A DNA stretch of 64,000 bases from Aralia elata (lineage: Eukaryota > Streptophyta > Magnoliopsida > Apiales > Araliaceae), in NCBI GenBank assembly GCA_034770075.1, contig CM068382.1, positions 83,854,643 through 83,918,642 on the forward strand, given 5' to 3'. The position numbers were made by a program, and so were the translations under genes. Below, piece by piece: positions 45,901-56,724 of this stretch (position 1 is its first letter; every line of letters starts with the position of its first letter). The notes beneath the pieces are model-generated. The model searched no databases, was not told where the DNA came from, and was given only the letters and a program-made list of their open reading frames with translations.

Positions 45901-47627
45901 CGACGGACAAAACCGTCGCTATAGCCAGTTCGTTTTTGGTTCGTTTTTTTTTGTTCGTTGGAGAAAGTTTTTTTTGTGTGTGTGTATATATGTGTATATA
46001 TATATATGTATATATATATATATGGAGAGGCTTTCCAGTGAACCGGTTCGCTGACGAACCAGCTTTAGCGACGATTTTTATCGTCGCTAAAAGCTATGGC
46101 GACGGGTCGCATATATACAAACCGTCGTCTTAGCCTTTAGCGACGGTAAAAACCGTCGCTAAAACCCGGTTCGTCAGCGAACCAGTTCGCTTTAGAGCCT
46201 CTTCGTGTGTATATATATATATAGTGTTATGAATTAATATCATTATTGATAAAAAAAAAAATGAAGCACTTCTTACAAAAAGGATATCTCCGAAAGATTG
46301 CCCAATTCAGGTGGAATAGTACCAGTGAAGCCACAACCAGCCAGAATTCTGAAAAGTCATAAAAGTGAAAGATTTTTACACAGTTTTGTGTGCATATCTA
46401 AGCAACCATTTAGTGGATAGTGGATACATACAATATATTCAGATTTTTCAGATCTCCGAAGCGCGGAGAGAGGGAACCTGTGAGGCCTTTGTTGTATGAT
46501 AAGTCCCTGCAACATATAGCTCAAGCCTTATATAATCTAGATAAACATGTTTATATTAATTTTGAATTTAAAAATTAATTACACCAAGACAGAAGGTGAG
46601 ACGTAATGAGGTTGCATCAATCTGTTTTAGACGATTAATTTCGAATTTTTGAAGTCGTTTTCAAATTCATAATTCATTTAAATTTTGACATGCTAATAGC
46701 AGTACTTTTTAGATAAATTTTAATATTCATAACTGTAAGGAAAATGAGTTCACTTTTTGAGTGTCAGTTACGTGAATAAGTTTTAGCGGTAATTCTTTTA
46801 AAAATATATTTAATAAGTAGGGTCATCTTATAATTCGATCAAATATCATGTATAAATATGCTTCATAACTATAATTCGGCACAAATTTGTTGTAATACAC
46901 TGCACGACTTTGATCGAAATGACTAATATTAAAGGAATTCATTTGATTTTGAATTTAATAATTACTTATGCAATTAATACATAAAATATGTATGTTATTA
47001 TTTATGTTATAGATGATAAATTTTACTTTATGTTATTACTTAAGTTAGTGAAAATTGATCTTATGTTCGTAAACGTAGAGAGGATGTGCCGAGTGCTGAC
47101 AACTTAATTAACTTTCTCTACTCAGGCTAGCTCAGAACAAAACTTACAAGGAATTCAATTCATTGAGTCCCCCAATGTCACCACTTAGTCTACCGACGAG
47201 TCCTATAGTCGATAAGCCCCTGAAAATATGAATAAATACATTTATATATATATATTTGGGGAAAAGTAATATAAGACACTTGGTTAAAACTATTTAATAA
47301 AACGACGTAATTTTGTATAAAAATTAGAATTAAAGATTTTTTTATATAAAATCAAAAAATGAAAAACTTAACCCTAAGGAGTAAAACCGTCGTTTTATTA
47401 AGGTTTTACTAAGTAGTCTTAGCCAAACTTGATTAGGGTATATGCCTTTGATTACATTTTCCCATATATATGTAAGTTGTAATTAAAGATTTTTTTATAT
47501 ATATATAGAACCCAAAAATAGAAACTTAACTCATAGGATAAAATTACGTCTTTTTACTAATATTTTACAAAGTAGTCTTAACCAAACTTGGATAAGCATG
47601 ACTTAAATTACTTTTTCCGTGTATGTA

Positions 47628-47685
<58 letters not shown>

Positions 47686-49291
47686 CAGTCCATTTCTTAG
47701 GCTCTCACCCTTAAAAAGCTCACCCCAAGTTCAACCCCCCTTTTTGCGACGGACCCGGCGACGGTTTGGGTGTACAACCGTCGTCTATACTTTTAGCGAC
47801 ACTATATATTGTCCGTCGCTAAAAGTATAGACGACGGTTGTATACCCAAACCGTCGCCAGGTCCGTCGCAAAAGGGGGGTGAGCTTGGGGTGAGCTTTTT
47901 AAGGGTGAGTCTAAGATCCTTACTGTATATATATATATAGACACACACTCACAAACATATATACTTACAGCCCGATCACCCTTGAGTTGTCGCATGTGAC
48001 GCCTTCCCAGGAATCTCCACAAGGATCATCTGACTGATTCCAGCTTGGGGGTGTGTTTTGCCACTCATTCTTCAAAGATACAAGTACTGCAACTGCACCA
48101 AGCCACCACTCCATTTAAGGTCCAAATTTATGTCCTTTTTTGTTCATTTCATCAACTATTAACATTTTACATTTACCTTCAATTAAGAAATAAATTACCT
48201 TTGCATTATATAAAAATGGTATATATTATGTGGTATAATGTATGTGGAAAACACGAAAAAGCAAATAATAACTCTCTCCGTCCTCAAACGAATGGCTCAA
48301 GTATAAAAAACGAAAGTAATTTGTTGAGAACTAAATTAAATTAAAGGAATATAACTGAATATATTTTTGTCGAGAACTAAGTACTGCAAGAATCTCCTAA
48401 AACATGTGGATGTTAATTTTCTCAATTATCAATAGTGTCAGCTAAAAATTATTAAAAAAAATAAAAAATTATGGATTTTTTTTGAAAATGCATCTGAATA
48501 ATTAGTGAGAGCTAGCTTTTATAACAAATTTTTGTTGAAGGACACTAAATAAAAGGTTTACTACACTCACCCTTATTACTTCATCTTAAGCACTGTCCCT
48601 TGAGGTTTATAATAGTCTAAAATCCAACTAAACAAATATGCATGGAGCGTTATATTATACAGAGTATCTTATACTCGGACTTTAAAAGTCTCGTTTGTAA
48701 AATTTAAAAATATTAGAGACACATGTATTCTTGTTAAAAAGGCCGAATTGCAAAAGTATCTTTCTAAGTTGTCACTCAACTTCAATTTGGCCCTTTAAGT
48801 TGCAAAAAAATCTCCATTGACTCCTTCAATTGTTCAATTTGATTCAATTGAATCATTCATGGCAAAAATATCAATTGAGTTGAAGGTCAATTGAATTAAC
48901 TTGACCACTTGAAAGACTCAATTGAGATTTTAGTAACATAAAGAGCCAAATTGAAATTGTGTAACAACTTAGAGAGGGACACTTTTGCAATTTGGTCTAA
49001 AAAAAAGTTAATTTAATAGTGATGGCTTGATATAAAATTATGATGACAAACTTCATGATTACATTATATCATTTATACTGCTGATATTAAAAAGAAGACA
49101 TTTTGTGAGAAAGAAATTTTTTTTTTTTGACAAATACGACTCTTTCTATGAAACAGATATATTGTACATTAGAGAGAGTTGAAATGTACAATACCATCGC
49201 CAGGGTCCGTGACAGAGGAGATGCCATGAATAAATGCTAAGAAAACCAGAAAGAACAGCAGCGGAATGGCTGCCATGGCTTCTCTTCTCAT
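42922..49291 (-). CDS. LRR-VIII-1 receptor kinase ectodomain (HPCA1-like), no kinase seen
   Basis: Fourteen exons with GT-AG borders, all phase-consistent: 49291-49195, 48086-47969, 47219-47148, 46506-46432, 46348-46277, 45663-45502, 45039-44965, 44874-44803, 44699-44628, 44525-44457, 44163-44089, 43978-43907, 43802-43668 and 43391 to about 42922. They encode about 545 residues. A signal peptide (AAIPLLFFLVFLAFIHGISS) is followed by WQNTPPSWNQSDDPCGDSWE, a row of LRRs mostly one per 69-75-bp exon, then a Cys-rich CDCAYPYEGTLYF domain ending FGPYYFIASPYT. This pattern fits LRR-VIII-1 kinases, the subfamily of the extracellular peroxide sensor HPCA1 (AT5G49760). No transmembrane or kinase exon follows; a TAG is reached at 42911 unless the CTAG|GTATAC donor at 42921 is used. 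A Tat element begins 180 bp further on. No coding exon I read contains a stop. Confidence 0.87.
43392..43667. repeat. Intron 13 with Stowaway-like end
   Basis: The string ACGGAGGGAGTATA at about 43613-43627 is the right terminal sequence of a Stowaway MITE, but no matching left end is visible. It is a truncated copy inside the receptor gene's intron. Confidence 0.45.
45736..45962. mobile_element. Inverted-repeat MITE with GCGACGG core, intron 5
   Basis: The left arm CTAACGAACCCAAAAA... GGCTATAGCGAC is mirrored by the right arm ending GTTCGTTGGA. The internal CCGTCGCTATAGC / GCTATAGCGACGG occurs several times on both strands. It lies in the intron between exons 5 and 6 of the receptor gene. 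It has no ORF. The GCGACGG core is shared with two neighbouring elements; the superfamily is uncertain, possibly CACTA-derived. Confidence 0.7.
45976..46022. repeat. TG/TA microsatellite
   Basis: Alternating GTGTGTGTATATATGTG and TATATATA tracts lie directly left of the inverted-repeat element at 46026. A similar TA tract lies to its right at 46207-46222. Confidence 0.8.
46026..46203. mobile_element. Inverted-repeat MITE with GCGACGG core, intron 5
   Basis: The left arm AGAGGCTTTCCAGTGAACC...GGTTCGCTGACGAACC is mirrored by the right arm GGTTCGTCAGCGAACC...TTTAGAGCCTCT. Between them lie TTTAGCGACG and CGTCGCTAAA copies. It is flanked by TA microsatellites, so the exact target duplication cannot be read. 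Confidence 0.75.
47631..47680. repeat. (GT)n(AT)n microsatellite
   Basis: About seven GT units are followed by about eighteen TA units, directly left of the palindrome at 47683. A shorter TA tract lies to its right. Confidence 0.9.
47683..47928. mobile_element. Near-perfect palindromic MITE, intron 2
   Basis: Arms of about 115 bp (left from ATACAGTCC, through CTCACCCTTAAAAAGCTCAC and GCGACGG, to CTTTTAGCGAC) match the right arm with only scattered changes. They are separated by a loop of about 14 bp. The transcript would form a long hairpin. It lies in the intron between exons 2 and 3 and is flanked by TA tracts. It has no ORF. Confidence 0.85.
48736..49006. mobile_element. Inverted-repeat MITE, intron 1
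   Basis: The left arm AAAAAGGCCGAATTGCAAAA and the following CTAAGTTGTCACTCAACTTC are mirrored at the right end by TTTTGCAATTTGGTCTAAAA and GTAACAACTTAGAG. Flanking TTA trinucleotides are compatible with a Harbinger-type target site, but this is weak. It has no ORF. It lies between exon 1 and exon 2. Confidence 0.65.
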
Positions 49292-51295
49292 AGGAATATC
49301 GACACAGCTATCATTGAATGATATATATATATAGTAACATGCTACAAGTCTAGAACGCAACAATAATAATCATTGATAATTGTAAACCCACATTTTAGCA
49401 TTTTTTCAGCCGGCCTAATAAACATTCTTCCCAAGAAAGAAAATGCAGACAATGAGCTAAACGATAAATTAGAGAGGGATTATTCAAGTCATTATAAGTT
49501 GTCCTACGGAATTCCCGATGAAAGGACAACTAAAGCATGACAAAAGCATTCATATGCCATTTGCTCGCATTTGAGTTTTCGAATCGTTATTGCCGCAAGT
49601 AAAATTTGAAATTTTTCACAAGTTTTATGATCTGATATGAGTGTGAGACTGACATAGTATTCAATATTCATGTGAAAAAAAATTTGTATAAATATCAGTT
49701 TTACTTGTAAAAATATGATTATATTTGTAAGAACTAAGCCCTCGAAATATGATAAACGGTCACAAATAGAGCTATAATCAAGTTCAAGTCGAGTAGAGTA
49801 ATAACGGTTCGAACTCGACTTGTTATAAAAGTTATTGAATTCGACTCTAGTCACACATTTAATGATTATAGATTTTCATGTTTGAACTCGACACAAATAT
49901 TTATCGAGTCGGGTTGATTGCAAGTAGCTTGAAATATTATTTAATATGAGTCTATTTTTATATCAGATTTCTTTATATATTCTTATTATATTAAAATATT
50001 TATATAAATAAAATAATATATAAAGAAAATGCATAACATAAATAAATAAGTAAAAAATATTAAATTATGTTGAGTGGAGTCCCACTCGAATCGATTAGGC
50101 TAAATACTCGATAAGTTAAAGAGCGAAAAAAGTGAACAAACTCGACTCGAGTATTGAGTAGCTTGTTTCGTTTAACCGCTCTAGTCACAAAAGTGGTAAG
50201 GGTGATTTATATAAAGTTCATCAAGTTTTAAAAGGAGGTCCTTAATTACATGTGAAGTTCCTTGGAAGGAGAACTACATTAAGTGCATCAAAGTTCTATA
50301 AATGAAAAATATTTAAGAAGTATTATATCCTACTATATGGGAGACAAATGAAAATTCCACTCCTATTATTACATCTGTCAATAAGAACACTAGTGATGAA
50401 AAAGCATGCCAATAGTGGTAAGCTTAATAAAACTTTGTACTAAACGGAAAGAAATAGTCATTAAGTTACAAGTATATACCTGCCAAAAAAGGTATGTTTA
50501 CAATTAGAAAAGTTAAAGCATTTACATATGGAACATACATGTCCTTAGCAAACTCTGAATTAGGCTACATTTGTTTATAAAAATAGTTGAAAGGATATAA
50601 TTATTTGTGCTAATTTAATACTATCAGAACTATTTTATCTCATAATTGTCCATTATTTAATTTTATTAACTATTTCGTCATTTCAAAATATAAAATTATT
50701 ATTGATCTTTTGAAATCAACTTAAAACATTTTCAAGTTCAAAATTAAGATGGATTACATTAGTTTTAGTTAATACAATGATGATGTTGCAAACTATATAA
50801 AAGGTATTTACTCATTATAAGATTTATTATTTCATATTTTTTTTTATAAATTATATCATTTTGAGTTTAAAAATGTCTTTGATTGACTTTTAAAAGTCAA
50901 TAATGATCTTATAATTTAGAATTGAGAGAGTATTTTTCATCATTTCTAAGGTTATTTATACCTCAGACGGTGGGGATTATAATATTACTTTTTGACTTGA
51001 GATTATAATTCATCAACAGATGGTCTTAGAAATAACAAAACATCATTCATAGATTAAATAAAGGACTAATGATGAAAGAAAATAATTTGCAGTGCTAATA
51101 AATTAGTACAAATACTTGTATCACACCCAACATTTTTGCACACAAACATAAATAGTATTATAACTTAATCACAAAGACTAAGGTTAACTAATACAAAACT
51201 AGTATTGGTATTATTTTATTTAATTCCAGAACCTGTCTTTGTGTAAATTAAAGATCTCGATAAAATAGCAACAACAAGACAAGGATGTCAAGATT
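49292..51295. other. Upstream region of receptor gene; decayed repeats
   Basis: No coding gene is supported. A TA-rich TATATATATATA lies at about 49320-49333, very close to the ATG, so the transcription start is unclear. From 49770 to 50190 repeated CGAGTCGAGT/ACTCGACT strings on both strands suggest a decayed inverted-repeat transposon, of hAT-like style, that I could not delimit. The region ends at the CACTA terminus. Confidence 0.45.
50669..50932. mobile_element. Degenerate Stowaway-like MITE
   Basis: The left part (TCATTTCAAAATATAAAATT, ATTATTGATCTTTTGAAATC) is mirrored by the right part (GACTTTTAAAAGTCAATAAT, TTATAATTTAGAATTGAGAG) in inverted orientation. The ends are decayed relative to the intact Stowaway-like copy at 31712. 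Boundaries are approximate. Confidence 0.5.
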
Positions 51296-51660
51296 CACTA
51301 CAAAAAAAAGGCTTAATTTCGACATAATTTTTCGTCGAAAATTCAATCGTAATAAAGGGGGTCGGGGGTAAGTCCGTCGAAAATGTAGTTGGAATTAATC
51401 ATTGCCGACGGAATTATGGCCGACCATCGTTCCGTCAAAGATAGGCTATTTTCGACGAAATTATTGCCGACAGAATTAGTCCGTTGGTAATGGTGTGCAC
51501 ACGTGTCAAGCCTGTGGTTGACAGAACATCCATCGGCAATAAAAGTTGTTCCGTCGGAAATAAATATTCTATGATTAATTTTAAATCATTATTTTCGACG
51601 GAAATTCCGTTCAGTATAACCTATTCCGTCAAAAATAATGATTTTTTTTATAAATTTTTT
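51296..51660. repeat. CACTA subterminal repeat region
   Basis: After the CACTA terminus come about ten copies, on both strands, of short motifs around CCGTCGAAAAT, GCCGACGGAAT, TTCCGTCGGAAAT and ATTTTCGACGGAA. Clustered, inverted subterminal motifs are where TnpA-type proteins bind in En/Spm elements. The CGTCG core resembles that of the intronic MITEs at 45.7-47.9 kb. Confidence 0.75.
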
Positions 51661-51733
51661 TTACAGTTTTCAAGTTTTTAAACCTCATTTTTATACTTGT
51701 AACATGCTTTATCCCAACAACACATACAGTAAT

Positions 51734-53303
51734 TGGTAGTTGTCGTTACAATCCCAAAATTTAATAAACCTTACTATTCACTCTACGAAAACAAACTCAG
51801 TATAGCAGCAGTAAGGGTCGAACCCACAGAAAGTGATATTGCTTTAATTTATTCTATTGTTCCTAATCCTAACTAAACAATAAGTAAAAGAAGGGGGTTT
51901 TGAATTCTGATTATAACTAATAAAACTGTAAGAAATAAAGTAAACTTAAGTAATAGTAAAAGAAATCAATAAAGTGAAACTTCAGTTCAATATCACCCCT
52001 TACAATTAACAGAATAATCAAAAATAACATTATTTCTTCCTTCAATGAAACTAATAATCCTAGATAACAATAATATATGTTACCCGAAATCCCCATTAGG
52101 TTTTAAATCTAATGAAACGATCGTCCTACAAGACCTTAACTATTATACAACCCAGAATAATCTCTCTAAATTTAATATAACAGCAGCATTAAGAATTAGA
52201 GAATTAGATTATTCTAAGCAACAATCACACAAGCGCAGACTATTTAACTTGCCTTCTGATAACCATAGCAATACTCAAAAGTTTGACCACAATCATGTAT
52301 TACTAAGTATTACCTGTGATCAGGAACAATATTTATTACTTAATACCATTCTTCAATCTAACAGATGATAATAGTTTGATCAACTTAACTGACCATTATT
52401 AAATCAACCAAAACAACTATTATTCAAATAGTTAAAACAGGTTATCAAGAATGAATTTCATATAAGAAGTAATACATAATGTTATAACTCAATTAAACCA
52501 TCAATTGTAATAAAGGTTCTACATCTCCTAGAACTGAATAAGAAAAATCTAGCCTGGCATGCTTAATAATACTCTAAATCTGTAAATGTATGTGTGTAAA
52601 ACTCTGCTCTTTAATGTCAATCTCTTTGTATACAGGTGAAGGTATTTATAGGCAACATCCTCTGAAACCCTAGAAGAATTCGTTTCCAACTCCACTTCGG
52701 AAATCTTAGCAGATACAGTTTTCATATCAACTTCGAACTTAGTTTCCATAGCAGATTCTAATTCCCATAATCAACTGTAGTTTCCTTCATAGATTGTAAC
52801 TCCTTAAACATGTAATCCACTGCTCCAGATCCGACCCAACTCCATATCCATAAGTCGATCCATAATAATAGAGTAACATCTCTGAACAACAAACGTAGAG
52901 TAACAAATCGTAGAGTGACAAGTCGTAGAGTAGTAGATCGTCTAGCAACCAGTTGAACGTAAAGTGCTTTGTGCCAGCTCCATACTACGAACGTAGACTG
53001 CCAGACCAAACAAACGTAGAGTAACCTGTATCCAACGTCAAGCGCCACACTGCCAAGTCCTTTTATAGCCTTCCAACACTACAAATGTAAAGCAACCTGC
53101 ACACATCGTAGAGTGCCACACCTAACGATCGTAGAACACTTTCTGTTAAATAGCTGAAACTGAGCATTATACTCCATATCTGCTAATTCATCTCCAATTC
53201 TTCCTGAAAACAATAAATACCTTAATAAGCTCATATACACATAAAATATGTAATAAAACTAAATATAAAGGAATAAAAATCATATAATAATATGCACTTA
53301 TCA
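51734..53303 (-). repeat. Athila-type solo LTR (1570 bp)
   Basis: On the minus strand it starts TGATAAGTGCATATTATTAT at 53303 and ends GACAACTACCA at 51734. The target duplicate GTAAT lies at 51729-51733 and 53304-53308. No internal domain or partner LTR is present. Near its end the minus strand reads CTGTGGGTTCGACCCTTAC, the conserved U5-like motif seen in the other Athila-type LTRs. A run of CGTAGAGTAACAA-type repeats lies at 52895-53130. Confidence 0.9.
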
Positions 53304-53629
53304 GTAATCTATATATTATAGCACATACAACATAACTACTTTAATTACAACATGTGTACACATTTTAACGTATATATAAGTACTATACCAACAACATATA
53401 TCATTCCCAACAAGAACATATATAAACTAATTTACGATAAGTTATAAACTACAACGAATCAAAGTAACTTCAATTATTTTCAAAAGTAAACTAAAATACA
53501 TTGATTTACAAAGAATCAAGCTAAACTACAATGCTTTACAAAGAATCGAGCTAAACTACAAGGATTTACAAAGAATCAAGCTAAATTATATAAATTTACA
53601 AAAAATCTAAGTAAATGTTATACAAAAAA
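53304..53629. repeat. CACTA interior with 32-bp tandem repeats
   Basis: From about 53498 to 53620 a unit GATTTACAAAGAATCAAGCT plus AAACTACA recurs nearly four times, with decay. It lies just beyond the 3' end of the TnpA-like gene. No gene is seen. Confidence 0.7.
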
Positions 53630-55308
53630 TCAACCTAAGCTAATAGTACCACCACTATGAGGAGAATCACCGGTTGGGGGTCGACATTGTTGCTCTGGTG
53701 TCTAAAAATCATCGTCATAATCCCCCCGCTTGCGATTTGTATCGTTAGTCTGCTCGATATCGCCACCCTGTTAATACAATTAAAAATATAACTTATTAGT
53801 CCATAATTGAGAATTAAAAAGATAACTAAATAAAAATTAAATAGCATGTAAAATATACAACATAAAATGAATAAAATACCTGAGTAGTCGAGGGCTGACT
53901 CAGTATCGGCCAAAAGCCTCCGAGAGTAGGGTAAACACCATCCGGACTACCTCGTCGCGTATCGCGGTGAACTGCTCCGGAGGGATACCCGTACTCTCCA
54001 CAGTGGCCCTTACTGCAATGTCCTGAGCAAGCTGGTGAAGGCGAGCACAGCTAGGCAGGTCCTGACGTTGGAATATCGAATCCGTACCAAACATCTCCGA
54101 CATTGCTTCCATGACCCTCTAGAACAACTCGTTGTCCAAGCCAGTGCCCGTATGCGATGGTCCAATAAGTGCTCTCAGAAGCTAACGATGTCTAGAGCAT
54201 GCGTAAATAAATATAACATTACTAATATTTTATATTATTTTATAAATTATGCTATAATGAAAAACATACTAAATATAAATACCTTTAGCTAATGTATACG
54301 TTGGTACCATCGGCAGGCCCAACACTCGATACCTGCTGGTACTGCTACTAAGGGGATCTTGAGACGCGACCCAAAGACTCATCTCCTCATCCTGAGATAT
54401 GCTAACCTCGGGCGGAGGGATGGTGGAATTTAACGGCTCAGAATCCTCCTTAGTATCCCGCAACTCAGCTACACGCTGGTTCCGAAGCATCATAAATCGG
54501 TCCTGTAATTTATTTTATATATGTGAGTTAATTAAATCATTTTATTAACTACCTAATATTAATAATTACTAAAAATTGAGATTAGTCTTACCCGTATAGC
54601 TAATGCTACGGGAGACATAGTAGAGTCCTTTGGCGTGTGGGCTCTATCCCAGAACTCGACCATGGTGGGAGGTCGGCCCAAGCTCGCCCGTATGACCTAA
54701 TAAATACATACAGACATAGTATTTATTAAGTATGCTTATGACAATATTAAACTAAATAACTAAAGTTTAAGTTCATACTGACTTCAACTCCAAAAAAGAC
54801 TGTGAACTAGTAGTATGTACTACTTGGAGCTGCCCACGATTTTTCTTCATCTGTTCAGATTTCTTCTCTAAGTCATCAGCATCCCAATAAGTGCACATGG
54901 CCTCCTATGCTACATCTGAGACAATACCGGGCTGATGGTCTCGAATCGTAGTCTCGGGTTGGTCTACAACTGTCGCCATGTGTCTCATCTCATACAACTA
55001 GCCGGTGTAGTTCTTCGCGACATGTGCATTAATAACACTGTCGTCGGCTGACTGAGAGATGCCCTCCTCATATCTAAAATAAATCTATAAAAAAATTAAT
55101 AATTTATCAGAAACAATGAACTGAATGTATAACTACTATTTACGTATATAGTTTAATTTATTTAAATTAACTTACGTGAAACTCGCACAACACAGTCTCC
55201 ATGAAGGAGGCATCATGTTGCGCGTACTGGCTAAAGCGCATGCAACCAGTGGCTTTGTGTGTCAGGCATATGGCGTGTAACGTCGCCTTAGCCACAGGGT
55301 CCATAGTA
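53630..55308 (-). pseudogene. TnpA-like (Ptta/Transposase_24) exons
   Basis: Minus-strand exons with plausible borders: 55308-55176 (MDPVAKATLHAICLTHKATG), about 55078-54779 (ISQSADDSVINAHVAKNYTG, KKSEQMKKNRGQLQ), 54696-54592 (SLGRPPTMVEFWDRAHTPKD), 54502-54283 (MMLRNQRVAEL), about 54125-53901 (MSEMFGTDSIFQRQDLPSCA) and a last exon ending in TGA near 53630. The style matches plant Ptta/En/Spm second-ORF proteins that bind subterminal repeats. In-frame stops occur in the second exon. The Athila-type insertion at 55423 separates it from a possible first exon near 60.45 kb. Exon borders outside those with clear GT/AG are approximate. Confidence 0.6.
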
Positions 55309-55422
55309 CTACAATACAAATCAAACAACGTTGTGTTATTTTAATTGTGCCATCAAAAATTTAATATAATTTAAAATTACGCTATTTGACACTTATTGCG
55401 CAGAGTCGACATCTACGAAAAC

Positions 55423-56656
55423 TGTTAATGAGTATGGAATTTATTATATTTTTATCACTTAATGCTTGATCTTTTATCTTTATTTTGTGCCTAAATACAC
55501 TCATTATTCTTATATTTTGATTTAAGGTGCAATTGAAGGAGTCCGTGACTTTGGAGGTAATTTGGAGGATAAATGAAGCATTATTTGGACTTGAAGTGAA
55601 TGGAGTGGCAAAGCTGTAATTACGCTCGTGTGGGTTAACAGAAGTTCAAGGGTCCCGACACTAGATCAAAAGGGTTGTGGCGGTGGATTCAAGAGCCGCG
55701 GCGCTAGGGCGTGGCCAGGGTCGCGGATCAGCCAGATTTCTACGCATTTTGTCTCCAAATTGGATTATTTTCCTTCTTAAGTTAGGGTTTTCCTATGTAA
55801 ACTATAAATACATGTTATTAGGTACATTGGGAGAGAGATATAGATCTTGTCCTACAATTTTATTTCTCTATTATTCTATGGTGATTTTCATGGCTAAGTG
55901 TAGCTAAACTTCTATTCTTGGTTTAAGGAGACGGAAGTCTTAGATTATTACACTATGAGATCTAATTGGTTTTAATTGCTCAATTATTATTTTAAGTATT
56001 TATTATATATTCTTCTGCACTTAAATTTTATGATTGATATGTGTAATTGCTAGAGTGCACGCTAGTTTATTATTCATTGAATTCTACTGCTAAATTAGAT
56101 ATCAAATCCGTAATTGTTTGGTCACTCTAATTTGTGAAGCAACTAAGGTTAATAATTAACTATAGATCAGAAGATTATTATATCTTAGGAAGGATATCCA
56201 ACTAAATTAAATGCAACCGCTTGTACTTGTGTTGTTTAGCTTCATCGGTCTTTCTAATTCTTAAAGTTGCTACTAGATTAAACTTCCAGTGCTTGTCTAG
56301 AGTTGTTTAGTAGTTAGGGTTATTTAGATCGCTTGTTTCTATCTAACTATAATTAAGGAAAGACACGAAAGTAATTCCAACGGTGAATATTCAGAATACC
56401 AATTGTTTAGGCTTGAGTCAATGATCGATGTAAGTTTCTGAAGGTCAAAGTTGACTTAATCCAAGGCTCGTTCTTCTGATTATTTCGCTAAATTATTTTG
56501 TTTATTTAAAGTCTTTTTATTACTCAAAACCCCTCATTTTGGTTTACAAAGAATAAATTTAGACTAATCACTCTCTGTGGGATCGACTCTTACGTGCACT
56601 ACTACATAAATATCATTCGTAGTAAGGTTTTATTTTTGGTTGCCTACGACAACACA
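55423..56656 (+). repeat. 5' LTR of the pol-deleted Athila-type element
   Basis: It runs from TGTTAATGAGTATGG to CGACAACACA. The conserved CTGTGGGATCGACTCTTAC motif lies at about 56575, near the LTR end. A GC-rich block at 55640-55730 includes GAGCCGCGGCGCTAGGGCG. The right edge could be 2 bp shorter. Confidence 0.8.
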
Positions 56657-56664
56657 CCAAATTT

Positions 56665-56682
56665 TGGCGCCGTTGTCGGGGA
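56665..56682 (+). promoter_or_regulatory. Primer-binding site
   Basis: TGGCGCCGTTGTCGGGGA lies 8 bp after the LTR. This matches the common Athila/Tat primer-binding sequence (TGGCGCCGTTGCCGGGGA) with one C-to-T change. A tRNA 3' end pairing here primes minus-strand DNA synthesis. Confidence 0.85.
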
Positions 56683-56724
56683 GTGGTTATTTGTTTTTAT
56701 TTATTCTTTGTTTCTTTTTAGTTT

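Noticed and set aside
48280..48340. Stowaway-like CTCTCCGTCCTCAAACGAATGG in intron 1
   Set aside because: Only one weak end is present with no partner within 400 bp; not enough to call an element.
51815..51835. B-box-like GGGTTCGACCC as part of a tRNA gene
   Set aside because: No cloverleaf, A-box or anticodon arm around it; it is part of an LTR motif shared with other LTRs.
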